From: Pseudomonadaceae bacterium | GTDB taxonomy: Bacteria > Pseudomonadota > Gammaproteobacteria > Pseudomonadales > Azotimanducaceae | Assembly: GCA_024743435.1 (NCBI GenBank) | Contig: JANSWO010000004.1 | Coordinates: 248,001 to 312,000 of the forward strand | Direction of reading: 5' to 3' | Length of the DNA: 64,000 nucleotides | Shown here: positions 18,503 to 27,231 of the stretch, one piece after another | How the letters are laid out: each line of letters opens with the position of its first letter | Numbering within the stretch: position 1 is the first letter of the stretch | Notes under the pieces: model-generated | What the model was told of the DNA's origin: nothing | What the model saw: the letters and a program-made list of their open reading frames with translations, nothing else | The model's database searches: none | Translations under genes and position numbers: made by a program

Positions 18503-19533
18503 GGCTGCTACAGCTGTGCCCGAACGACCATCCTCCATTTGCGCAGATCACGGCGCGCTATGCCGATGCGCTCGCCGATCTTGGACATGACGTTGTTACT
18601 GTGTTCGTTGGTCCTGCGCAGGCCGAGCCGGTAGCCGGTGCGGTGTATCTGAACGTGACGAAAGCGGCTGATGCTCCTGATGCCCTGCGTCGATGGCTGG
18701 TGAGCGAGCCGGGTAACGGCGATTTCACCGCAATGATCGCCCATCGCTATCGCGCCATGCGCACCGCGCTTGCTGTGCAGTGGGGGCGCCCCATTCTCTG
18801 CATCGCCCATGAGTTTGGGCTCGCCCGATCCCTGCGCAGGCAATTGTGGCTGCGCCTGTTCGCTCGCCACGTGCGCTTCGCTGCTGTCTCGGCGCCAGTA
18901 CAACAGGAGCTTGCCAGCCACCTGAAGCGGCATGTTCTGGAATTGCCGAACGCCGTGGATGTTGCTGAATATCAATCTGGTCTGCTTTCACGTGAGCAGG
19001 CCCGAGCGGAGCTCGGCCTTGCAGCAGATGAATTTGCCGTGGGTGTGGTTGGCCGGCTGCACTGGAAAAAACAGCCAGCTGTTGCGCTCGCCGCCTACAA
19101 AAAAGCGCGCGAAGACAATTGGCGGCTGATTTTTGTTGGTGATGGTGATGAGCGAAGCGTGCTTGATGTCGGCGCCAGCGAACAGGCTGATGTACGGTTC
19201 GAAGGTTATCGAACCGATGCGCAAACGCTTTACCGGGCATTCGACCGCGTGCTGCTCGCATCGAATGATCATGAGGCGTTCAGCATGGTCGCGCTCGAAG
19301 CGGGCCTCGCTGGCGTGCCGATTGTATCCACGCCAGCGCCCGGCCCCATGCATGTCCTGCAAGCCAGTGCAGCGTTTGCCTCTGATGCATCGCCAGATGC
19401 GTTAGCGCTGGCGCTGAAAGCGGAGCCGATCGCACCTGACGTCAATGATCTTGCCGAGCGCTTCGACGTGTCTGCGCTGTCCGCTCGTTTGCATGCGATT
19501 CTCAAGCCGATTCCGGTGAATGAGCGAACCTGA
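18499..19533 (+). CDS. GT4 glycosyltransferase, LPS core (WapH-like)
   Basis: 344 residues beginning at the GTG at 18499 that overlaps the carbamoyltransferase stop. The N-terminal strand RLLQLCPNDHPPF and the C-terminal GVVGRLHWKKQP, IFVGDGDERS and ASNDHEAFSMVALEAGLAG (E-x7-E) define a GT-B retaining glycosyltransferase of family 4. In P. aeruginosa the gene following the carbamoyltransferase is wapH, a core glucosyltransferase; by position this is its counterpart, but the sugar and linkage are not shown by the sequence. It is the last gene of the waa run; a short tandem repeat separates it from a convergent acyltransferase gene. Confidence 0.85.
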   Translation: MRLLQLCPNDHPPFAQITARYADALADLGHDVVTVFVGPAQAEPVAGAVYLNVTKAADAPDALRRWLVSEPGNGDFTAMIAHRYRAMRTALAVQWGRPILCIAHEFGLARSLRRQLWLRLFARHVRFAAVSAPVQQELASHLKRHVLELPNAVDVAEYQSGLLSREQARAELGLAADEFAVGVVGRLHWKKQPAVALAAYKKAREDNWRLIFVGDGDERSVLDVGASEQADVRFEGYRTDAQTLYRAFDRVLLASNDHEAFSMVALEAGLAGVPIVSTPAPGPMHVLQASAAFASDASPDALALALKAEPIAPDVNDLAERFDVSALSARLHAILKPIPVNERT

Positions 19534-19540
19534 TAGTGAG

Positions 19541-19567
19541 GTAGGAGAGGTAGGAGAGGTAGGAGAG
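19541..19567. repeat. Three copies of a 9-bp tandem repeat
   Basis: GTAGGAGAG occurs three times in direct succession, with imperfect half-copies on both sides (TGAG before, GCAGGTTAG after). It fills most of the gap between the converging wapH-like and lpxL-like genes. It is noncoding in the adopted annotation. Confidence 0.85.
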
Positions 19568-19572
19568 GCAGG

Positions 19573-20487
19573 TTAGTAAAACCGCTCCTCACCCTCTGGC
19601 CGCGTCTTAAAACGCCGATGCACCCACAGGTACTGGCTCGGATGTCGACGTACTTCGGATTCAATCAGTGCGTTGATTCGAGTGGCATCCGCGACGTCGT
19701 CGTCACTCGGGTAGCCGTCCAGCATCGTCGAGAAGCGTAACTCGTAGCGCCCACTCGCAAGATTGCGAAAATGACTCATCAACAGCACCGGTGAGTTGCG
19801 CAGGCGCGCGAACCGGGCGGTGCCGGTAATGCTCGCGGCTTGCACGCCGAAGAACGGCGCAAATACGGAGTGCTTGCGGCCGTAGTCCTGATCGGCGGCA
19901 TACCAGATAACTTTGTTCTGCTTCAGCGCACGCAGTATCGCGCGGGTATCGCTGCGTTCGATGATCTCGGGGAAGTGAGCGCCGCGCCCGCTGAGCTGAA
20001 GCCATTCCCAGACCGGGTTCTTATTGCGCCGGTAGATTGGAATGACACTGGCGTTGCGCGCGAGCGTACCGGCGATGATGTCGAGAACGGCGAAGTGTCC
20101 GCCAAGCAGCACGACGCCCCTGTCCTTCGCGATAGCCGCTTGCAGGTGTTCCAGCCCTGTCACCGTGAAGCGATCGTCGAGATTGCGGTGCGGATGCAAC
20201 CAGGCGGCGGCGGTTTCTACGATACCCACGCCCATATGGCGGAATACATCGCGCACAAAATCAGCACGTTCACCTGGCGTCTTGTTGGGAAAGCAGAGCT
20301 CGGCGTTCTTTTCCGTGATGCGCTTGCGCGAGCCGCCGATGGCATGAACGAGCGCGCCGACGCCGCGACCAAGCCACAGCAATAGACCATGCGGTAGGCG
20401 AGCGATGAGCCAGCCGAGTGCAACGGCGATCCAGGCCGGCCAGAGAACGGGAGATGCAATGTGTCTTGGTGGGAGTTTCTTGCCCAT
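19573..20487 (-). CDS. Lipid A lauroyl/myristoyl acyltransferase (LpxL/HtrB family)
   Basis: 304 residues from the ATG at 20487 (MGKKLPP); the frame is open to 20643 but overlaps the divergent hldE start, and the family length is about 305. There is a hydrophobic N-terminal segment (WIAVALGWLIARLPHGLLLW) anchoring it to the inner membrane, and the H-x4-D catalytic motif in GGHFAVLD, followed by IPIYRRNKNP and AADQDYGRKHSVFAPFFG. These enzymes add secondary acyl chains from acyl-ACP to Kdo2-lipid IVA. Whether it is LpxL-, LpxM- or LpxP-like by chain preference cannot be said. Confidence 0.9.
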   Translation of the reverse strand: MGKKLPPRHIASPVLWPAWIAVALGWLIARLPHGLLLWLGRGVGALVHAIGGSRKRITEKNAELCFPNKTPGERADFVRDVFRHMGVGIVETAAAWLHPHRNLDDRFTVTGLEHLQAAIAKDRGVVLLGGHFAVLDIIAGTLARNASVIPIYRRNKNPVWEWLQLSGRGAHFPEIIERSDTRAILRALKQNKVIWYAADQDYGRKHSVFAPFFGVQAASITGTARFARLRNSPVLLMSHFRNLASGRYELRFSTMLDGYPSDDDVADATRINALIESEVRRHPSQYLWVHRRFKTRPEGEERFY

Positions 20488-20562
20488 GGCGGCGCATTCT
20501 AGCCGTTCCATCCAGCCAGCACAGAAGGAGCCTGGCAGCATCGCGCCTGCTAACATTGGTGC

Positions 20563-21984
20563 ATGCTGCCAAACGCCCTGCCATCGATTGCGAACCTGCA
20601 CGTGCTTGTTGTGGGTGATGTCATGCTCGATCGCTATTGGCATGGCAATGTTGAGCGGATTTCTCAGGAAGCACCGGTGCCGGTGGTGGGCATTTCGGGT
20701 GTTGATGATCGTCCGGGTGGTGCGGCGAACGTGGCGCTGAACCTGGTTTCACTCGGCGCCCAGTGCACCCTGGTCAGCGCCGTCGGTGAAGACGAAGCCG
20801 GAATGATCCTGCGCGAGCGGCTGGAAGCGGCCGGCGTGCGCTGCGCGTTTGTGCCAGCGCCGGGAACAACGATGAAACTGCGCATGGTCAGCGGCGGTCA
20901 ACAGCTGATCCGTGCCGACTTTGATGTGGATGCATCGGCGCAGGCGGCGGCGGTGGTTGCGGAGGCTGAGCGACACGTCGGCGGCTGTGATGTAGCGGTA
21001 GTCGAGGACTACGATAAAGGCTCGATTGCACAGCCCCAGAACCTATTGGCACGTCTCGCGCCATTGCCCGTACTGGTGGATCCCAAAGCCAAAACCCTCG
21101 CGCAGTACACCGGCGCAAAGGCGATTAAACCGAACGAGGCGGAGTTCATTGCTGCGTTCGGCGGCCCGCTCACGGATGTCCATGCGAAACAGCAGGCAGT
21201 CTCCTTTCTACACGATGCGTCAATCGATGCTCTGGTCGTCACTCAGGGTGCGCGCGGGATACGAGTACTAACTACAGATGGGCAGGTGCACGCCATACCG
21301 GCACGGCCCGTCGATGTCTTTGATGTGACTGGCGCGGGCGACACTGCTGCAGCGGCATTGGCGTTGGGTCTGGCGCTCGACTGGTCCATTGCGCAAGCGG
21401 CGGAACTCGCCAACGTAGCTGCCGGCGTTGCCGTTACGCGTTCCGGAACCGCTGCCGTATCGGGTCCGGAACTCGCTGAGGCGCTCGCCGGTATGTCCGG
21501 TAGCCAACGTGGAGTGGTGAGTCAGTCGGCGCTGCTGGGCGCGGTTGCCCAGATGCGCGGCGGCGGCGAGCGAATCGTCTTTACCAATGGCTGCTTTGAC
21601 ATTCTGCATGCTGGACACGTGGCCTATCTGGCGCAGGCTCGCGAACTGGGGGACCGTCTCGTGGTTGCGGTGAATGACGATGCCTCCGTTGCGCGGCTGA
21701 AGGGCAAAGGCCGGCCGGTCAATACGCTGCATCGGCGAATGACCGTTCTGGCTGGGCTCGCGAGTGTTGATTGGGTGGTGTCGTTCAGTGATGACACGCC
21801 AGAACCGCTGCTGGCCGCGCTCAAGCCAGATGTGTTGGTCAAAGGTGGCGACTATCAACTGGATGCGGTTGTGGGCGCAGAGCTGGTTCGCGAGTACGGC
21901 GGCGAGGTTCGAGTGCTCAGTGAGGTGGCGGATCTATCGACGACCAACATCGTTAAGAAGATTAAGAACCCCGAGGGCGATTAG
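20563..21984 (+). CDS. hldE: Bifunctional heptose-7-phosphate kinase / heptose-1-phosphate adenylyltransferase
   Basis: 473 residues with the two domains of HldE (RfaE). Residues 1 to about 315 are a PfkB/ribokinase domain with GGAANVALNL and the anion-hole and base region DVTGAGDTAAAALA. Residues about 340-473 are a nucleotidyltransferase domain with FTNGCFDILHAGHVAYL (HxGH type), GKGRPVN and VKGGDYQ. It makes ADP-D-glycero-beta-D-manno-heptose precursors for WaaC and WaaF. It diverges from the acyltransferase gene across 75 bp. Confidence 0.97.
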   Translation: MLPNALPSIANLHVLVVGDVMLDRYWHGNVERISQEAPVPVVGISGVDDRPGGAANVALNLVSLGAQCTLVSAVGEDEAGMILRERLEAAGVRCAFVPAPGTTMKLRMVSGGQQLIRADFDVDASAQAAAVVAEAERHVGGCDVAVVEDYDKGSIAQPQNLLARLAPLPVLVDPKAKTLAQYTGAKAIKPNEAEFIAAFGGPLTDVHAKQQAVSFLHDASIDALVVTQGARGIRVLTTDGQVHAIPARPVDVFDVTGAGDTAAAALALGLALDWSIAQAAELANVAAGVAVTRSGTAAVSGPELAEALAGMSGSQRGVVSQSALLGAVAQMRGGGERIVFTNGCFDILHAGHVAYLAQARELGDRLVVAVNDDASVARLKGKGRPVNTLHRRMTVLAGLASVDWVVSFSDDTPEPLLAALKPDVLVKGGDYQLDAVVGAELVREYGGEVRVLSEVADLSTTNIVKKIKNPEGD

Positions 21985-22026
21985 TATCGCCGCATCTTTT
22001 CTAACCACCCCTGCGAGGCTGGGCAC

Positions 22027-22515
22027 ATGAACAAGACGTTTCTCATCGCTGCGGCATTGGCCATGTTGCTCATTCAGGGATGTGCTACTCAACCACCGGT
22101 CGATGTTTACCTCTCGGACATTCGCTCCCTGCCGTCGACGCCGCTTGAGCAGCGGGTTGCGTTAGCCATTCGGTTGCAGAACCCTTCGGACAACACCATC
22201 AGCGCGAGTGGCGTAAGCCTTGCGCTCGACATCAACGGTGGGCGTTTTGCCCGGGGAGTATCTTCCGAGCCGTTCGAGCTGCCGGCGCTCGGTGAGACAA
22301 CCGTTACTATCGATGCCAGCATCAGCGTGATTGATGCCGTACGGCGGGCGATGAGCGCCGCGCGTAACCAGGCGGTGCGCTACGAGCTCACCGGCCGTGT
22401 GTTCACCAACGGCCTGCGTAGCGTACGTTTTCGTCGAGAAGGCGAGCTGTCGGCGCAATCCTTTGACGCGCTGTCTGCATCATCGGGTGCTCAACCGATT
22501 CAACCGTCGCCCTAG
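22027..22515 (+). CDS. LEA type 2 (LEA14-like) lipoprotein
   Basis: 162 residues with a lipoprotein signal peptide ending in LLIQGC (Cys 19), so the mature protein should be lipid-anchored. The rest matches the small beta-sandwich WHy/LEA2 domain: RVALAIRLQNPSDNTISASGVSLALDIN split over two strands, then ARGVSSEPFELPALGETTVTI and a final ELTGRVFTNGLRSVRF. Bacterial members have been tied to desiccation or stress but have no settled function. Its TAG overlaps the stop of the convergent aldo/keto reductase in a shared CTAG at 22512-22515. Confidence 0.8.
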   Translation: MNKTFLIAAALAMLLIQGCATQPPVDVYLSDIRSLPSTPLEQRVALAIRLQNPSDNTISASGVSLALDINGGRFARGVSSEPFELPALGETTVTIDASISVIDAVRRAMSAARNQAVRYELTGRVFTNGLRSVRFRREGELSAQSFDALSASSGAQPIQPSP

Positions 22516-23261
22516 CGCAGCAGAGCGGCGCTGGAGGCCAGGTGCCTGGTGCTCTGAGTTCCGACAACGATGCTAGTCACCCCGGCATATGCTGCGATCG
22601 TGGGCAGATGTTCGGGTTCGCCTCGGCCGCTGTCGAGAGCCTTCTTGATCAGCACGCCAACCCCCCTATCGCCCGCTTCACAAACCAGATCGACCTCATC
22701 GGTGTAGCTTGCATTTATGGTTGCCATCAGCACGTCCACATGGGGTAGCGCCAGGCGCCCACCCGCAGCGCTCTTGCTCGACAGACCGATCGCCCGCACC
22801 AATCCGCGTGACTTCAGCTCCGCCAATGCCTGCAGTGTTCCATAGGACTCGACGATCTGCGCATCGCGGCCGTCGGAATGCACCAGGACGATATCCAGAT
22901 AGTCGGTCTTCAGCCGTCTCAGGCTGGTCAGCACACTGGCCTGGCAAGCCTCTGGTGTGAAGTCGTACGTCGATTGTGAGCCATCGAATTGCTCGCCTAC
23001 TTTGCTGGCGAGCACCCAATCCCTGCGCTTGCCTGGCAGCAGCTTGCCTAGCCGCTGTTCCGCGTTGCCATAGGCGGGCGCGGTATCGATGAGGTTGATC
23101 CCCAGATCGAGGGCGGCGGTCAGGAGTTCGGTAACTGCGGCGTCGGTTGGCAGCTCAAACGGGGTGGGGTACTTGAGATTGGTGTTCCGGCCAAGTTTCA
23201 CGGTGCCCAGGCCTAAGACGCTGACGGCAATGCCAGTTGTACCCAGCGGGCGTTGCTCCAT
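22512..23261 (-). CDS. Aldo/keto reductase
   Basis: 249 residues from the ATG at 23261 (MEQRPLGTTGIAVSVLGLGT); the open frame to 23417 runs back into the FAD gene. The catalytic tetrad is visible: Asp and Tyr in LIDTAPAYGNAEQRLG, Lys in VLASKVG and His in IVLVHSDGRD. Length is somewhat below the 280-330 residues usual for the family, with the shortening near the C-terminus. An NADPH-linked carbonyl reduction is expected. It is 17 bp downstream of the FAD oxidoreductase, and the pairing suggests a shared pathway that I cannot name. Confidence 0.85.
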   Translation of the reverse strand: MEQRPLGTTGIAVSVLGLGTVKLGRNTNLKYPTPFELPTDAAVTELLTAALDLGINLIDTAPAYGNAEQRLGKLLPGKRRDWVLASKVGEQFDGSQSTYDFTPEACQASVLTSLRRLKTDYLDIVLVHSDGRDAQIVESYGTLQALAELKSRGLVRAIGLSSKSAAGGRLALPHVDVLMATINASYTDEVDLVCEAGDRGVGVLIKKALDSGRGEPEHLPTIAAYAGVTSIVVGTQSTRHLASSAALLR

Positions 23262-23278
23262 GGCTGACTTAGCGCTTG

Positions 23279-24424
23279 TTACCACGGCCTTGTGGCCATT
23301 GCTGCCCGCGGCAGAGGCAAGTCGGCAACCTTGCTTATCGACGGCGGCGTGATCGCGCGCACGGCTGTGAGCACCTGGTCGCCGAGATCCGGCGCGAGCG
23401 ATAGTTTTGTTGGCCACGCGAAAATGCGGTTGCCTCGAACCTGGACGACAGCCTCATCAGGACGGACGCCATCGTTCGCTGGTTCTGCGCGATCGACGAG
23501 GAGCGTCTCGAAAGTCGCGTTTTCCAGATCAATCCAGGGCAGACACTGCGCCAGCTCAGAGCGCGCATGGCTGATGAGGTCTGCGGCGGGCAGGCTCGCG
23601 CCATCGGTTGCGAGCTGGCCGCCGATATACCAGCTGCGGCCGTTTTCGCCATCGTGGCTCGTGATGGTAAGCCTGGGCTCAGGGCGCCGAATTCCGGTAA
23701 CGCAGTGGCCGAACAACAACGGCAGATTGTCTGCGCGCACGATGACCTGCTGCAGTGGGCGGCGCTGGCAGTGCAGATCAGTAACGCCCGATTGCTGTAT
23801 CAATGCTTCGTTGCCGCTGCCCGCACAGCACACGAGAACATTGGCGGCTACAGCAACACCATTTATCCGAACACTGTCGGGAGTCAGGGCTGTGCTTGCC
23901 TCATAGATGGCAAATCGCCCGTTGCGCGCCAGCGAATCAGCGACAGACCGGGTGTCTAAAACCAGATCTGGCAACTCAAACACACTGCCTGAAAACCCGC
24001 GCAGCGCAGCGGGGTGCTTGTCCTTCGCCAGTTTGCTTACATCCCCGCGCAATGCCTGGCCTGCGAGAAACGTTGATAGTCGGGAGCGAGCGCTGTCAGC
24101 TGAGAACAGCAGGTAGCGTTGTGCAACGGGCGTAACACTCGTCAGATCAACGGGACCTTCGGTTGTGGACAGGCATTCCCGCCAACGCCGAGGCATGTCG
24201 GCGATCGCGTTGGATGCGCCTGTGAGAAAACCGCCCAAGGCATATTTGATACCGCCGTGGATGAGGCCCTGGGAGGCAAGCGACTGCGTGCCACCAATTC
24301 CGTTTGGATCCGTCACCAGCACCGAGTAGCCAGCTGCACAGAGCACATTGGCAGACCATAGCCCGGCAATGCCGGCGCCAACGATCAGCACGTCCACGGC
24401 CACTTGTTCGTCGTTGCTGTTCAC
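23279..24424 (-). CDS. FAD-dependent oxidoreductase (DAO/GlpA-like)
   Basis: 381 residues. The N-terminal dinucleotide-binding motif is VLIVGAGIAGLWSANVL with the following acidic residue in TDPN. GIGGTQSLASQGLIHGGIKYAL is the flavin-contacting region typical of the DAO family (GlpD/ThiO/DadA relatives), and FAWPTKLSLAPDLGDQV near the end carries a second flavin contact. The protein seems to be soluble. The substrate is not known. The gene is divergent from waaA and upstream of the aldo/keto reductase on its own strand. Confidence 0.8.
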   Translation of the reverse strand: MNSNDEQVAVDVLIVGAGIAGLWSANVLCAAGYSVLVTDPNGIGGTQSLASQGLIHGGIKYALGGFLTGASNAIADMPRRWRECLSTTEGPVDLTSVTPVAQRYLLFSADSARSRLSTFLAGQALRGDVSKLAKDKHPAALRGFSGSVFELPDLVLDTRSVADSLARNGRFAIYEASTALTPDSVRINGVAVAANVLVCCAGSGNEALIQQSGVTDLHCQRRPLQQVIVRADNLPLLFGHCVTGIRRPEPRLTITSHDGENGRSWYIGGQLATDGASLPAADLISHARSELAQCLPWIDLENATFETLLVDRAEPANDGVRPDEAVVQVRGNRIFAWPTKLSLAPDLGDQVLTAVRAITPPSISKVADLPLPRAAMATRPW

Positions 24425-24498
24425 GTCGCGCAGCTTATCAGGGTGTTTGGGTTGCGCCTTATCTTGACTTGCGATGAGAGCCCGCCGACCCTGCGCTG

Positions 24499-25791
24499 AT
24501 GGCTCTATTCTTCTACCGACTGCTGCTGCTGATTGCGCTGCCGCTGATCGTCATGCGGCTGTACTGGCGCGGCCGTGAGGCGCCGGCCTACAAACTACGT
24601 CGCGCTGAGCGTTTTGGTTCGGTGCCCGCTGGCGTTGCTGAGCGGGCGCGGGGCGGCGTGTGGGTCCACGCTGTTTCAGCGGGTGAGACAATCGCGATCG
24701 CGCCGGTGATCGAACGCCTGCTTAATGAGCAACCCACGTTGTCCGTTCTCGTGACGACAATGACGCCGACCGGTTCGGAGCAGGTGCGGCGCCTGTTGGG
24801 TGATCGAGTCGCCCACTGCTATGCGCCCTATGATCTCGATTTTGCGGTCGAGCGATTTCTCACGGCGGTCCAGCCAAAACTCGCGCTCTTTGTTGAGACT
24901 GAGCTGTGGCCGGTCTGGCTCGCTCGCCTGGAAAGGCTCGGAGTGCCGGCGATGCTGATCAATGCCCGGCTCTCCGAGCGATCGATGCTCGGCTACCAAC
25001 GCGTTTCTATGCTGGCGCGGCCAATGCTCGATCGGCTGGCGCTGATTGCTTGCCAGTACCCGGCGCATGCCCAGCGCTTTGCCGAGCTGGGTGTGCCCGA
25101 CGAGCGGTTACGGGTATCGGGAAGCGTGAAGTTTGATGTTGAGCTGCCGAATGATCTCGCCGCCCGGCTGGCAAACTGGCGCGCTGTTTTCGGCCTCGCA
25201 GGCCGGCCCGTATGGCTGGCGGCGAGCACCCACGAGGGTGAAGATGAGATTGTGTTCGCGGCGCATCAACGGGTGCTGCAGATACAAGCGGATGCCGTGT
25301 TGATCGTCGTGCCCAGACATCCCGAGCGGTTTGATGCGGTGGCCGCGCTTGCGGGGCCGCAGGCGCAACGCCTGTCCTCGGCTGCTGGAGTTGCGCCGGG
25401 ATCGCAGGCGCCCAGCATCATCGTTGGTGACACGATGGGTGACGTCAGCGCCCTGCTGGGTCTGTCGAGTATCGCCTTTATCGGCGGCTCACTTGTGCCT
25501 AACGGCGGGCACAACCCGGTGGAGGCGGCGATTCACGGACAGGGCATTCTCATGGGGCCACATCGCTTCAACTTTGAACAGGTGTGCGATCTGTTTGCCC
25601 AGGCGGGCTGTCTGCATCTGGTCGAGGGCGCCGACGGCATCGCCGGCCAGGTGCTTCGCTGCTTCCGTTCGGAGGAACTACGCGGCGAGCAGGCTCAGCT
25701 GGCGAAGCAGGTGGTGGCGGACAACCGCGGCGCAACCGATTCGCTCATGGAGTTGCTAAGACCCGAGATCGCCCGAATAACGGCGCAGTGA
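24499..25791 (+). CDS. waaA: 3-deoxy-D-manno-octulosonic acid transferase
   Basis: 430 residues of family GT30, transferring Kdo from CMP-Kdo to lipid IVA. The N-terminal hydrophobic anchor is FFYRLLLLIALPLIVM. VSAGETIAIAP contains the catalytic Glu, LFVETELWPVWL and INARLSERS line the acceptor side, and GGSLVPNGGHNPVEA with GPHRFNF is the CMP-binding C-terminal part. The last 36 bases overlap the 3' end of tolC, which is transcribed the other way. Confidence 0.96.
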   Translation: MALFFYRLLLLIALPLIVMRLYWRGREAPAYKLRRAERFGSVPAGVAERARGGVWVHAVSAGETIAIAPVIERLLNEQPTLSVLVTTMTPTGSEQVRRLLGDRVAHCYAPYDLDFAVERFLTAVQPKLALFVETELWPVWLARLERLGVPAMLINARLSERSMLGYQRVSMLARPMLDRLALIACQYPAHAQRFAELGVPDERLRVSGSVKFDVELPNDLAARLANWRAVFGLAGRPVWLAASTHEGEDEIVFAAHQRVLQIQADAVLIVVPRHPERFDAVAALAGPQAQRLSSAAGVAPGSQAPSIIVGDTMGDVSALLGLSSIAFIGGSLVPNGGHNPVEAAIHGQGILMGPHRFNFEQVCDLFAQAGCLHLVEGADGIAGQVLRCFRSEELRGEQAQLAKQVVADNRGATDSLMELLRPEIARITAQ

Positions 25792-27231
25792 GGGCAGTGT
25801 TTCTACCTGATCGTTCGGGTCAGCAAACGTATTCAGCTCATACAGATCTTCGTCGCTCAAGGTGCCAGTCGACTGCTTGAGTCGCATCAGGTCCAGCACA
25901 TACCGATAGCGTGAATCGGCATAGTCGAACTGAGATCCGAACAGGCGTTGTTGCGCCTGCAGCACATCGACGATGTTTCGGGTGCCCACCTCGTACCCGG
26001 TTTCGGTGGCGTCCAATGCACTCTGTGAAGACTCAATCGCGCGCTGTCTTGCACGCACTCGAACGACGTCAGTGGCGACGGCGCGAAAGAGGTTGCGCGT
26101 ATCCCGGGCAACCGTTCGCTGGGCATCGAGGAGCTGCTGGCGGGCGCCTTCGAGCTCGGCGCTGGCTTGTCGGGCACGTGATCTTACGAGGCCACCGCTG
26201 AAGATAGGTACGTTCAGCGTGAGTGAATAGCGGGTGACGTCGGTCTTGCCGCCAAGGAATGATGGACCGCCGGTAACGTCGTGATTGCGCAGCGCGCTGG
26301 CCCCCAGCGTGGGCAGGTGGTCCGAGCGCCGTGAACGCAGTGTGCGAGCGGCGGCGGCAACAGCGTGTTGTGCACCTTTGACGCCATAATTCGTGATTAA
26401 CGCTGTCTGCACCCACTGCTCTTCATCGGCCGGGGCCGGATTGACGATAGGCAATTCTTCGGAGAGCCGGCTCAGCGAGTCATAGGCGGTGCCGGTCAAC
26501 GTGCGCAGGTTTTCGAAGAATATGTCGTGATCGCCGTCCGCCTGGATTCTGTTGACGAGCGCATCGTCGTAAGCCGCTTGGGCTTCCAGCACATCGGTGA
26601 TCGCCACGAGTCCGACATCAAAGCGCTGCTGTACTTGCTCGAGCTGCCGCTTTACGGCTGCTTCTGCGGCCTGGGTGGAATCGAGCAGATCCTGCGCCCG
26701 CAGCACGTTCAGATAGGCTTCCGTGGCTCGTACGATGAGGTTCTGTTCGGCAGCATCGAGCGCGGTCTTGGCTTGCTCTACTGCAGCCTTGGCGCTGGTG
26801 TAGGTGAACCAGGCGCTGAAGTTGACGATCGGCTGGTTGAGCGTGGCAGACCAGCTGTGATCATTGTATTGCTGATCCGGCACCTCTTCGAACAAGCCCG
26901 TGTCCGGATTGAACTGAGGGCCGACCGGGAAGCTCAACTCGTTCCAGGAGGTCGCGCCCTGGGCGCTCACCTGGGGCAGCAAGCCCGAGCGCGCCTGGGG
27001 TAGTGCCTGGCGAGCCGCCTCGTACTGGGCTCGAGCTGCACCGATTACGGCATCGTTCGCTTTAGCGGCTTCGAAAACGTCTTTCAAATCGGTGGCGGTG
27101 GCGGCCTGAGTCAGCGCCAGCGCCGCGATGACAGCGAGTGCGGCCCTGTGTAGTCGAGGGATCACGCAACCCGCGGCGCGGCCGAGGGCGTTGATTGAGA
27201 CAGTCTTTTGGCGAGAGATGGAGGCTTTCAT
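25756..27231 (-). CDS. tolC: TolC-family outer-membrane efflux channel
   Basis: About 491 residues from the ATG at 27231 (a GTG at 27243 is possible). The signal peptide is AALAVIAALALTQAATA. Two repeats of the OEP domain follow; typical elements are DLKDVFEAAKANDAVI at the start, LPQVSAQG, WFTYTSAKAAVEQAKTAL, RFDVGLVAITDVLEAQAAYDDA and, in the second half, GYEVGTRNIVDVLQAQ with YVLDLMRLKQSTGTL. It forms the trimeric outer-membrane exit duct of efflux and type I secretion systems. Its position divergent from the yqiB-cpdA-parE group is the one known in enterobacteria and pseudomonads. Confidence 0.95.
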   Translation of the reverse strand: MKASISRQKTVSINALGRAAGCVIPRLHRAALAVIAALALTQAATATDLKDVFEAAKANDAVIGAARAQYEAARQALPQARSGLLPQVSAQGATSWNELSFPVGPQFNPDTGLFEEVPDQQYNDHSWSATLNQPIVNFSAWFTYTSAKAAVEQAKTALDAAEQNLIVRATEAYLNVLRAQDLLDSTQAAEAAVKRQLEQVQQRFDVGLVAITDVLEAQAAYDDALVNRIQADGDHDIFFENLRTLTGTAYDSLSRLSEELPIVNPAPADEEQWVQTALITNYGVKGAQHAVAAAARTLRSRRSDHLPTLGASALRNHDVTGGPSFLGGKTDVTRYSLTLNVPIFSGGLVRSRARQASAELEGARQQLLDAQRTVARDTRNLFRAVATDVVRVRARQRAIESSQSALDATETGYEVGTRNIVDVLQAQQRLFGSQFDYADSRYRYVLDLMRLKQSTGTLSDEDLYELNTFADPNDQVETLPSLRRYSGDLGS

